Shown: positions 49,101-60,208 of the stretch, piece after piece
How the letters are laid out: the number at the start of each line of letters is the position of its first letter
How positions within the stretch are numbered: the stretch's first letter is position 1
Origin: Anaeramoeba flamelloides
Lineage: Eukaryota; Metamonada; Anaeramoebidae
Reading direction: 5' to 3'
Length of the DNA: 64,000 bases
Assembly: GCA_027625915.1 (NCBI GenBank)
Contig: JANTQA010000057.1
Location: 3,534,001-3,598,000 of the forward strand
Translations under genes and position numbers: made by a program
The notes under the pieces: generated by a model
The model's input: the letters and a program-made list of their open reading frames with translations, nothing else
Database searches by the model: none
Told to the model about the DNA's origin: nothing

Positions 49101-52100
49101 GCCAAATCTTTTAAAGATCCCAATTTAATTAAAGAAAAAAGAATCAATTTTATTAATGAGTGTTTGAATGTGATTAAAAGACTAAGGAACAATAACGAAA
49201 ATAATAAAAAAATTGAAAGATGCCTCATGGTTTTAGAATTCTATTATCAAAACGTTGAATCGACAATTATCCCAGAATACTTAGGCTTTAAAAGACACAA
49301 GTTTGGGATTATCCATAGCCCCATCGTGTTATCAATTGTTAACCAAATTGAAAAAACAAAGAACAACCAATATGAGACTACCAATATCCAAGTGCACACA
49401 ACGGATTCTGTTTTCATTTTAAGAAAAATCATTGCCCAATTGGTGAAAAAGGAAGTTGCCGAAATTAATATCCAAGCACATCGCAAATTGAATCATGAAA
49501 TTGATTCCAAAACCCTAGACGAAATTGGTATTCAAAACAATCAAATAATCGTCGTTACCAAAAATGTTACTATCGAAATACAAGATCGTAATTTGCAATC
49601 TAAGGAAACCCTTGCACAACATGAATTATTACCAATGTTTATTTTATCCAAGCAATTTGAAAAATTTTTCTCATTATTAAAACTTGGCGGCAATATTTCT
49701 CAAAAGGTCAATAATATTCTATTATTAATGCCAACTAACCAAAAAAGAGTGGAAGAATTTTCAGATTTATTTAGTAATTATCAAACCGGGAGCAACAATC
49801 AAGAAATTGATTATTCGAATTTATTAAATCTGGAGTCAATAAATTATTTAAATTATAATCTTCAGGTAATAATAAATTTGATTGGCCATTATTATCATGG
49901 AATAAAAATGGTGAATAAAAACTCGGAAAAAAAGGATCTTTCAATGGAATGGAAGGATAAATTCATTGATTCAAATATTTTTGAATATTTATTAAAAATT
50001 TTATTAAAAATAAACGAAAATTCCAATAATAGGAAGGACAAGAGCTTTAGTGAATTCGAAAAAACTAGTATTTCCTTAATTACACAAATAATAAATTCCT
50101 TATATATAGCATTCGACCCATTGGGTATCAATAAAAAAATCAAATTCAATAATTTGAGTATTACCAACTTAATGAATACCTTTTTAGATATTATTTTATC
50201 CCTGTCCAAGGAACATGAAATCAATGATAGCGTTAAGGCAGTTAATAATTTATCAATCTTCATTGCAATGGCCTATACATTTTCTGAAAGCAACGAATGG
50301 AGAACTTCCTTTAAAAAATATGCCAAGTGGGACCTCTGGTTACAGCAAACGCTAATTTTTGCTCCTTTAGAAAAAAATAGAAATACCATCACTCAGTCTT
50401 TAAGATTAATTGTACGAAATGAAAATCAACAATCTAAAAAGGAAAAATATTCAGATTCATTGATATTTTGGTTAACTAAGGAATTAATATATTTGTTTAA
50501 AAATTTAGATAATTCAGGTGTAAAGAAAGACCAAATTTTTATTAAAGAATATTTTAGTTTATTAATGTTTTTAATAGATTTAATACATCAAAAAAAAGAT
50601 GAAAATGACAACAAAAATGATAATCTTGAAATGATTAAAGAATTAGATTTTGAGTTTCTTTTACGCGATTTAATTAAACGATTGATGGCACACCCTACTA
50701 TTGAAAAAAATAGTTCCATTTGTGATGAACGGTTAGTAATTAATTTAGATTTATCCAAAGTTATTTTACAAAATAATCCAGAATTTAAAAATATAATCTG
50801 CAACGAAACCCAATTAATTGAATATTTGTTTGATTGCTTATTCAAAATCCCTAGTTCTCCTTCTGAAAAGTTGAAGGAACAAAAAGAAACAGAAAACAAC
50901 AAAAAAGAGGAAAAAGAAAAAACCAAAAAAGAGGAAAAAGAAAAAATCAAAGAAGAGGAAAAAAAAAAAAAAGATGATAAAGAAAAACAAGAAAAAAAAA
51001 ATGATAAAGATGAAGATATTAAACCACCAAAATGTAAAAGCCCAAAATCAAGAACTTCTGCATTAAATTTATTATTTGAAATCGGTATTAATCATCCTGA
51101 AAATTATAAAAAAATCTCCAGCTTATTATATAAATATCAAAAACAAGTAACCACTCCTGAAACTTGGTATTACGAACCAACTGATGAAAACAGATCCATT
51201 ACAGGATATGCTGGTTTAAAAAATTTAGGATGTACATGCTACATGAATTCTTTATTGCAACAATTATTCATGATTCCAGAAATGAGAGAGGGTATTTTAA
51301 AAATCAAAACAGAAAAGAACGAAGATGACTTTCTTTATCAATTACAAAAAATCTTTGCAAATTTATCAGAAAACCAAATGCAATATGTCGATACATCAAA
51401 ATTTGCAAAAAGTTATAAAGATTGGAATGGGCAACCCTTAAACCCAATGATCCAGATGGACGTTGATGAATTTTTTGGGATGCTATTTGATCGGATTGAA
51501 AAAAGATTAGAAGAATTAAAAGAACCAAATTTCCTTGCAGATTTATTCAGAGGCAAATTAGTCCAACAAATTGTGCCACTGAATGAAGAAGATGCCCAAA
51601 CATCTGAAAGAATTGATCCCTTTTATACCATCTCATTAGATGTTGTTAATAGGAAGAATTTAACTGAATCCTTTGAGCAATATATCGAGCCAGACATGCT
51701 AGTTGGCGACAATCAATACAAGTCAGAGCAATTAGGTAAAAAGGTTGATGCCTTAAAAAGAAGTTGTATTCATACTTTGCCAAAGAATTTAATATTGCAT
51801 TTAAAAAGATTTGAATTTAATTATCAGACAATGAGGAGATATAAAGTCGATGAAGAATTCGATTTTCCTATTGAATTAGAATTATATAAATATACCAAGG
51901 AAGGTGTTGAAGAACAAGAAAAAAAGGCTTCAAAAAAGATTGAAAAAAAGCAAACTGATAAAGAATTATTAAATAAAAAAAAGGGTGGCGAAGAGGGTGA
52001 AGAAAAAATAAAAAAGGAAGAGGAATTAACTGACAAGGAAAAAAAAGAAGGAGAAGGAGAAGGAAAGGTAGAAAAAGAAAAACAGGAAATAGAAGAGGGA

Positions 52101-55100
52101 AAGAAGAAAGGGGAAAAAGAAAAAGAGGGGGTAGAAGAAGAAGAAGAAGATAAATGCCCAAATGAATGCTATAAATATAGATTAACTGGTGTTATTATAC
52201 ATTTAGGATTTACTGAAGCTGGTCATTATTATTCGTTTGCCATGGAAAGAGAAAATTCCAAAAAAGATGATGAATTAAAATGGTTCAAATTTGACGATCG
52301 AAATGTTACCAAATGGGATATTGGCCAATTAGAAGATCAATGCTTTGGAGGAACACAGAAGATCTTCTATCGAAATAGCTTTGGTATGATCCAACAAGGA
52401 ATATATTCAAGACGATATTCAGGATATATGTTATTCTATCAAAGAGTTGATCAGATTAAGGAAAAAAAAAGTCAACTCTCCACCTCTGGTTTGATTGGGA
52501 ACGACATTTTTGAATCCATTTGGAATGAAAATAAAAAATTCTTTTTAAGAAAGAATTTGTTTAATAATAGTTATTTTAAATTTATGGAAAAATTTATCCA
52601 AAATTCAACAGACTTTTCAAAAAGTTCTGGTAATTTAGCAATTGACTTTTTAATTAACATTTATGGTCATTCGAGATATAGAAACAAGAGCAAAGAATTA
52701 ATTAATATAATAAAAAAAAAATTAAATAATGATTTTAATTTTGCCAAATGGTTTTTATCCGAACTTACTCTCAACGATAAAAATGTTTGGTTTGTAGAAA
52801 TATTCTTTAAATGTACAGTCAAAGATTTTAAATTATCATTTTTAGATTTAATTTTAGCTGCAATAAATATTGTCTCCAAAGATGAAAGTGAAAAGAATTT
52901 AATTTCAATGGTAATTGATAATAATAATAATAAAAATAAAAATAATGTAAAAGTAAATGAACTCGGTCAAATAGCTAAAAAATGGACAGATGACATCGAA
53001 ATTATTAATAATAAGGATAAAAAGGAAGATAATAAAGATCAACAAGGGCAGAAGAAACAACAACAAGAAGAAGTAGAAATAAAATCCATTGTAATTAAAA
53101 GTTTAAATCTATTTTTACAATTTATTTTTAATCCAAAAAGATTATATAACAAAATTTCTGATTATTTAAAATTAATCAAAAATTTAATTACTAGTTCAGA
53201 ATTAATTAAAAATTATTTCTCATCGACAAATATAATTAGTAAATTAGCACATTTATATTTGGATGATTATTCGCCATTTAATAAAAAATGTAAATCCTTT
53301 TCAGAATATTCTGAAGCTAAAGGGGAAGGTGTATCAGAAGTTTACCAAGGGTTAATGCTAAGCATTTTCAAATTAATAGAAAATAAAAAATTAAATGAAA
53401 TTTCCAAATTAGATCTTTATATTTTAACCAAAACACACTTTTTAAAAAAATCTGTTTATGATAATTTAAATCCAGAAATTAATTCCAAAATCATTTCCTA
53501 TTTAACAACTATTGTACCAGGATATTATAATGATATTGTTGACTTTTTAATTATTAGGATTGATAAAACAGAATCCTATAGATTGCCAAAACTCTTTTCT
53601 TTATTAAATCATCTCCTGAATACAGTAGAAAATGATCACTCGCCCTTATTGAGTCGATTTATCACAATTGTGCTTGAAAATAAAAGGTTTAAAAATGCAA
53701 ATAAGGTTACCTTGGAGGAAATCGAAAAGATCAGCAAACAAAATATACATTTCAATAAGTTTTTAGTTGATCATCATGATCAATGGTTAATTTCGATGAT
53801 CATCGATTGCCGTTATCGCTCAAATAGAATTTTAACTGCAGAAATTTTTAAAAAAATGATCGACAAATATCCAAATAATCAAGAGATCTCTGCAAAGGTT
53901 TATAAATATTTAATTGGGCAATTAAATGAGAAATTTGATAGCCTATATTCTGATTTAATCGTGATTAAAAATCAAGAAGGCAAGGTTGAAAAAAAAAAAA
54001 TACCAAAATTACAATCTAAGCAAACCCGAATTGATTATTTTAATTTAACTGGGCTATTAAACTTAGTAAATCTGTTTGTCATTAATGACAGCAAAATTAA
54101 GCAATCATTTGATTTTGATCTTATTTGGAAAATGTTTTTGATCATTGATGACAACCGACTTGATAATGATGAGCATAGGGTGCAATTATTTGAATTGTGG
54201 AATAATTTATTAATTGGCAACGAAAAGCCAATTGAAGGCTTTACCCAGGATGAAGAAAAAACTGATCGATTTTTGAAATTGTACATCAATTATAACCAAC
54301 AGAAAAAACTTTATAATGCCAAAATGTTGCCACCATTCTATAGTATAATCATTAAATTGATTGATCGCTCTGATGAATTTGCAAAGAAATTGTCCAATTC
54401 CCAATTAATGGATAATTTAATCGAGAAATTTATTATCAACAATTATAGCGATGACGATTCGCAACACCTATTAGACGAAATCATTTCAGTGGTATCCACT
54501 CAACAAGTTTTTAGAATAAAGAATATCAAATTAGCATTTGAAAATAAGCAAGTATGGCGAATGAATTCCGATAAAATTTTATTAATGCTAAGGCCACTAA
54601 TCATGGATCAACAAGATGCACAAATCCTTTGTAATTATTCCGGCCATGAGCATATTACCAAATATCTGATTACTAAATTAAAATACTATCGCCCCTCAAG
54701 TTTATCTTCCTCCATGACCCATTCTTCTGTTTCTTCGGTCGAATATATTAAAATTGCAATGCTCTTATTGATCAATTCCATTAACTGGATGATCGATACA
54801 GATAATGAAAAATTTTTAAACAAATTTTTACCATTGTGGAAGTCTAGAAAGGAGCTATCTATAAGTCTATTAGACTTAATAAATAAATACTATTCGCTAT
54901 CAATAGATCTGGGGTCTCTATCAACAAAATTATTCAAAACTATTGTTGCAATTAAAATGAAAAATAAAAAAAATTCCTTATTGAAAATCACATTAAATAA
55001 TTATATACCCTATTATAATCAATTAGTTAAAGATTCTGAAAATATTATTGAAAATTACAAAAGGGAAATTGTCAAATTCCCTAAATATTTTTCTGATTCC

Positions 55101-55658
55101 AATTTCATTTGTTCAATTAGTCATTTATTAAATAGCTTTGATTTTGAAAAAAATATTGAAAATAAAGAAAAAATAAATAATAATTTACACATACTATTAT
55201 TTTTATTAATACAAACCTCAAGTCAAAATAATTATAATGAACACCTTTTATTTGTAAACGCATTTTTAAATTTATTCAAGTGTCTTCAAAAAGTACATTT
55301 TGATTATATATTTGATAAATTTTTAATCAGACAATATTTGGTAAATTTATTTAATAACCCTCAAATTATTAAAAATGGTCCTATAGAGGATTTGTTGAAT
55401 CTATTGATACCATCTTTTTTTAAATTTTTAACAGATGAAATTGAAATCGTGAGCTTTAACATGAAATCTAGTTCCATTCTCTTAGAACAATTAGATAATA
55501 GTAAAAATTTATTCTCAATATCAATTATTATCAGTGTATTCCTAAATTCTGAAGAAACAAAAGTTTTCTTTATTAACAGCGAACTCTTTGAAAAATTTAA
55601 ATCCTTAGCAGAAAAAGATCAGGAGAAAAAATATGACAAATTATTAAAACAAATTTAA
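43113..55658 (+). CDS. Giant ubiquitin-specific protease, USP9X/USP24/USP34 type, three exons
   Basis: Exons 43113-43176, 43437-44500 and 47913-55658 join in phase to 2957 residues ending TAA; introns are 260 and 3412 nt, both with GTAAGT donors. The junction LIWSVS then THHTTMTESIYNFLATLWEY matches the LDLIWSA..GKHEAVVKN stretch of USP9X. An N-terminal alpha-helical (ARM/HEAT-like) array leads to a ubiquitin-like segment at about 862-930. The peptidase domain (about 1470-1900) has Cys box GYAGLKNLGCTCYMNSLLQQ with nucleophile Cys about 1485, QMDVDEFFGML, LPKNLILHLKRFEF, His about 1814 in EAGHYYSFA and FDDR about 1836-1839. So it should be active, cleaving ubiquitin from substrates in the cytosol. 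Lys/Glu-rich tracts sit at about 1361-1414 and, inside the catalytic domain, about 1706-1791. The C-terminal ~1000 residues are helical. Which of USP9X, USP24 or USP34 is closest needs a tree. Confidence 0.93.
44690..44905 (+). repeat. Family G dispersed repeat, copy 2
   Basis: CAACACTACTGATAAACTCA, AATAAATGCTTGAAAATTTT and a terminal AAATTTACAAAAATGG match 40619-40815 (CAATACTGACAAATTCA, AATAAATATCTGAAAATTTT, ATATTTACAAAATGG). The GTTCTTTAAATATTCTTTG piece also resembles 3481-3498. Boundaries are uncertain. Confidence 0.45.
46970..47420 (+). repeat. Family F dispersed repeat, copy 2
   Basis: Shares with 23165-23640, in the same order, CCAAGG near the start, AAATGTCTCTAAAAA, CCAACAATTTCAGAAAAAAA, AAATATCTTTCTTAAA, TATTTCTGAAATATTG and TTAGCTT plus GTTTTTATGTTAATAATTA. 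It lies inside deubiquitinase intron 2. Confidence 0.6.
47717..47743. repeat. A27 homopolymer
   Basis: Twenty-seven consecutive A residues about 170 bp before the intron 2 acceptor of the deubiquitinase gene. Homopolymer length should be treated as approximate, since such runs are error-prone in sequencing. Confidence 0.9.
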
Positions 55659-56509
55659 TTTATTTTATTGTTTTATTCTTATTTTTTTTTTTTGAAATAT
55701 GAAAAAAATTTATTTGAATTTGAAATATTATTTTATTTTAAATTCTTTTCTTTTGAAACTTACAATATTGCTTTTTAATAAATAAATAATTGGAATTTTT
55801 ATTTTTTTTCTTTATTTTTTGTTAAAAATTTTTTCCGTTAATGGAGTAGTCATTTATAAAAATAAAATGAAATCTTGTCAAGATCTTCAAAATTTTTTTT
55901 TTTTGTAATTTGTGTTTTGGCTTATGAAATGGATGATTTAACCTCATTTAAAAAACTTATTGATTTGTGTCTCTTTTTTGAAATTCAAATTTGCGTGTTT
56001 TAAATATAAAACTTGAAAAAGTAACCTATAATTTTTTTTAAATATTATGTTAATTCTTGAAAATGGGAAAACATATTTTTCGTTTTGGTTGGAAAGTATA
56101 GATTTCGAATGCAAATTTTTTATTTGGTTTCTTTTTCTTTGATTAATATTTCAATTTAAATCTTAGCCAATAATTCTAATTGTGGCATACGTGATTAAAT
56201 AAATGAAAATTTGATAGAAGCTTGACAAAAGTTTATCAATTAAATTAAGATCTAAACTCTGTTTTAGTCAAAGGATCCCAATATATTTTACTCAAATATC
56301 GATTATTTTATATAATTAGCCTTTGAAGAAACAATAAGAAATAAGCAGAATAATTCATATTCAAGAATTATTGATATATGTCTGAAAGAAAACTAATTAA
56401 TCAATAAATTTTCTTGAAAAATTGAAAAACTCAAATTCTTAGGGATCTATTGAGAAAAACAACAATGTTTGTTTTGAACTTCTACTGGTATTTGAATAAT
56501 AAATAAGAA

Positions 56510-56635
56510 ACAATTTTCACTTCATTTTCCATACTTTTCTTTTAGAAATTAAGCCCCCAAACGAAGTTTGTTGGTATTTGTGGTCTCTATTTGAAAAAGG
56601 AGATGAAAATGAAGTGAAAATTTTTCCGATTTATT
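56510..56635. repeat. Family D short hairpin repeat, copy 2
   Basis: The left arm AATTTTCACTTCATTTTCCA is the inverse of GATGAAAATGAAGTGAAAAT at the right end; between them the centre contains AGCCCCCAAACGAAG. It resembles the unit at about 25160-25280, including CTCTATTTGAAAAAGGA. Confidence 0.55.
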
Positions 56636-56883
56636 AAACAAATATCAAGATCAAAGATCAAATTAAAATTGCAATAGAAATCAATAGATTTCTCAACAAT
56701 CTTTACATGGTTTCAATAACCTTAGAATAACACATTTTTACCAATTAACTATTGATCTTGCAATAAAAAAATTTTTTACAACTGAATTAGGTTTTAAAAA
56801 AAAACCAAAAAAAAAAAAACAAAAATGTATTTAAAATTATTTCAATTTTGAAAATTTCCAAAATAAAATTTTTCTTCTAATAT

Positions 56884-57213
56884 CTATGCAAATCCTTTAA
56901 ACACATGTATTTCGCCCATTACAACTGGGCATCTTTGACTAAAAAATAGTTTATTTATGCAAAAAAAAATTTTTTCTTTAATGTTTGAAAAAAGTTGTTT
57001 TCTGATTTTCAAAAAATGAAAAAAAATTTTCAAAAAATGTAAAAAATTAAAAAGAATTTTTTTAACAAATTGTTTGGTCTTATTCACAAGAATTCCTTCT
57101 AACAATTCAAATCGTTTTTGGCAGAAAAAAAAATGATTTTGAATTTTGCGGATAAAATTAACTAGTTCCCAAATATCTTCAAATAAATTATATTTTGAAA
57201 AATCAAATTTCAT
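56884..57213 (-). pseudogene. Probable relic of a BTB-type protein gene
   Basis: A 109-codon ATG frame with a credible protein start, MKFDFSKYNLFEDIWELVNF, then FELLEGILVNKTKQFVKKI, a Phe-rich middle, and IFFCINKLFFSQRCPVVMGE. The last part recalls the start of a BTB domain in protist proteins (K-I-x-C-H-K-x-x-L-x-x-R-C-P-V-F). The frame stops soon after and no further BTB sequence was found, so I read it as a truncated or decayed host gene. A short expressed protein cannot be excluded. Confidence 0.35.
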
Positions 57214-59039
57214 CTTAATACAACAACGAAATTTCTGGGTAAAATTTTTAAATGACTTGATAAAAAATTTATTATTTTAACTATCCTTCTAAAAAAATAC
57301 AATTATTTTTTAGTTCGTTGAATATATCAATTTTTTAGTTAACCAAAATTTTTATCTCAAAAAAGAAAAAAAATATTTATATTAATATTACTGGAAACAA
57401 AGTCTAGTTATTGTATAATAATGATCAAAATAACTATAAACGTGGTAAAAGTTGTTATAATATGAGAAATAAAATGAATTTAATCATTTTCTTTTTCATA
57501 TAAAATAGAAAAAAAATTGATCTCACTAAACTAATTTTCTTTTATGACTTTATTAGTCGATCAGAATTTTTTGACACTTTGCATATACAAAATTTGTAAG
57601 TGGATAATACCGTCAACCACGTATTTTAAAATTTTTTCTATTTGTTGTATATGACTAACCCCTTAAAATAATTTTTGAAGGATAAATTTCATTCATTCTG
57701 GGTATTTAATATATCTATAAATTAATGTAATCTATTTTCTTTTTTAAAATTGCAATTAAACTTTAAAAATAAATTTTTAGCACAAAAAATTTCAATTTTT
57801 GAAAATAAAAATCATCTTGAATAAATTATATAATAACTATTAAATTATAATTATTAATTTATAATTATTAATTTATTGGGATTTTAACAAAGGTTTGACC
57901 GTTAAAATATCATCAATAAAAAAAAAAATAAATAATTAGAGTTTTAGATAAATTAATAATGTTTCAATAACTTATGAGTGGTGATAATAAAGACAAATTT
58001 ACATTGTTAAAATTTCTGAAATTCATAAAACTGGAGAATGATTGATCAGAAGTTAGATATAAGTTACTAAATTTATTTGATTTTTTCTGGAAAAGAACAC
58101 TACTTCAGCTGGTAAAAAGTGTTTTTTATGAAAAGAAGTTATTTGAATTTAACCTATTTGGTAATTTATCGGTTAAAATTCTAAATTTTTTTCTTCATAT
58201 ATATGACAAAAACCACCCTTTCGGTTTGGTTTTTGTATATTACGATCCTTTATCCAAACATTAAAATAATTTTTTTTTTCAACAATAGGTGTTATTTTGG
58301 TTATTATTATTTGATAAATTGTAAATACCTCCTTACTAAAGAGTTCTATTGAGAATTGGTATTTTTTTATAGTGAAATTATTCAATTTTATTAGGTTATT
58401 ATTTTATCATAATTAGCATGCCTAAATGAAAACTAATTTGGGCTTTAAAGTTCTTAAGGGTATTTTAAAGGGCTGGGTTTAGTGATGTTTTAGAGTAATA
58501 TAAAAAATCAAAACCATTTTTATAAAAAAATATTTTAATTTTTGTAGAAAAGAAAGGAATGGTCTAAACAAAAATAAGGGGGTGATGTTTTGGTGTATAG
58601 GGAGAATTCATTTAGAGAATCACACCTTAAAAGGTGCCAAAAGATAAAAAAAACTGAAAGAAGAAAAAAAAAATACTTTTGGAAATATCAAAATTATTGA
58701 TAAATAATTATTAAAAGTTTTGTTGTTATTCCTACAGTGATGATAATTGTAGCAGCAATTTTGAATGTTTTATTTTAAATTTAACTATTAATAAGAATAT
58801 AAACTATCTTTCATAATCATTGGCCCATTAAAAATCAAATTTTAAAGAATTATATTTTTAATAATTGAAGTTATCTATTCTAATATAAAAATTTCGATTT
58901 TAATATTCAATACTATACTCAAGAGATATTTATTTTGAAACAAAAAATAAAAGAAAAAAAAATAAAAAAAACTGTTAAAAAAAAATGGGACATTTATTTT
59001 GAAAGAAGCATTACATAAAAAATAGAAAATTTAAATAAT

Positions 59040-59162
59040 TTAAAAAAACCCATTTATTGATTCTCCTTCCTTTTTAATAACTAAATCTAATCCCTTTTTC
59101 ATATTTGAAACCAATTTTTTCATTAATTCATCTGTTACTTCTTTCAAATTTTTCATTTTCAT
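59040..59162 (-). CDS. Short ORF or exon, 40 codons, function unknown
   Basis: The frame MKMKNLKEVTDELMKKLVSN continues MKKGLDLVIKKEGESI and ends TAA. The heptad-like L-x-x-V-x-x-x-L-x-x-x-L pattern predicts an amphipathic helix. It faintly recalls the opening helix of hexokinases (L-x-x-V-x-x-x-M-x-x-E-M-x-x-G-L), but no hexokinase sequence follows on this strand. Evidence is only composition and helix pattern. Confidence 0.2.
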   Translation of the reverse strand: MKMKNLKEVTDELMKKLVSNMKKGLDLVIKKEGESINGFF

Positions 59163-60208
59163 TTTCCATTTTAACAAAACACTTTTGAAAAAATAAAAAA
59201 GAGAAAAAATGATTTATTTACAAACTTTTCATTGTGAGAGGAAAAACTTCAAACGATACAAAAGCAATTCAAAATTCAAATGTAAGGTGGGCTATTTATT
59301 ATGAAATTTAGTTTATATATAAAATAAATTTTGGATAATTCTATTTTTTTTTTTTTTTTTTTTGTATTAATTTCTATTTAATTCAATTCCACCCAATTGA
59401 AAGTTATTTTAGAATCCATTATATTTCTTAAAAATTATTTTTTCTTCTTTTATGATGTAAAATTTCTAACTTTTTAAAAAATGAAAAAAAAAAAATCTTC
59501 AACATTGCAAAACATCACCAATCGTGACACTTCAATATTGACAAAGTTGAATTCAAAATTTGATGTTTCAGATATTCAAATTGGAAAGAATAGCAGACTT
59601 TTTAAATACATTTTTTGAGGAAGAATAATTTTTTCTTTGTTGATGGTTCGATAAATATCAAACACCTCAATCAAGATATTTTTTAAAAAATGGCGTATTT
59701 CCAAGCTTTACAATCACAGTAGAATAAAAAAAGATAATCTTCTTTTCAGTGCATGCCAATGTTATTTTTAATTCTCTGATGATCGAACTAGGAACTTTGT
59801 TTTAATTTACAAGTAAATACAAAACTGAATTTTTTTTAATTTTTTACTCATGAAAATTAAGTGATCCTCTGAATTTGTTATTAAACTCAAAAATCTCAAG
59901 TTGTGAAAATAAATGTAAGAATTTTATTGACCAAAAAAAAAAAAAAAAAAAAAAACTAAAATTATATTAAGGTAAGAAAGGATATGATTTATTTTGGTAG
60001 ATCAGAAATAGAATGAATAAAGAAGATCAAATTTTCAAATTTTATGTTTATTTGTAACTAAAAAAGAGAAGAAACAGTACAGTTAGATGTTTTTTTTTTT
60101 TTTTTTTGATAAAGAAAGTAATTAAAAAGAAGATGTGTTCTCCAAGGGTTAATTAAAAATAATAGGACTAAAATAAAAAAAATTTGTTTTGCTATATTAC
60201 TTGAAGAT

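Larger units (their letters stand above)
55659..60208. other. Intergenic region 3' of both flanking genes
   Basis: Convergent ends of the deubiquitinase and the BTB gene. It contains a short hairpin repeat (about 56510-56635), a probable BTB-like gene relic (56884-57213), a 40-codon ORF (59040-59162) and several long poly-A/T runs (59341-59363, 59933-59955, 60090-60107). The G-rich patch at 58430-58640 shows no gene or RNA I can recognise. Confidence 0.5.

Noticed and set aside
59560-59630. Plus-strand peptide MFQIFKLERIADFLNTFFEE as a small exon
   Set aside because: Only about 21 codons, with no splice partner or family support.
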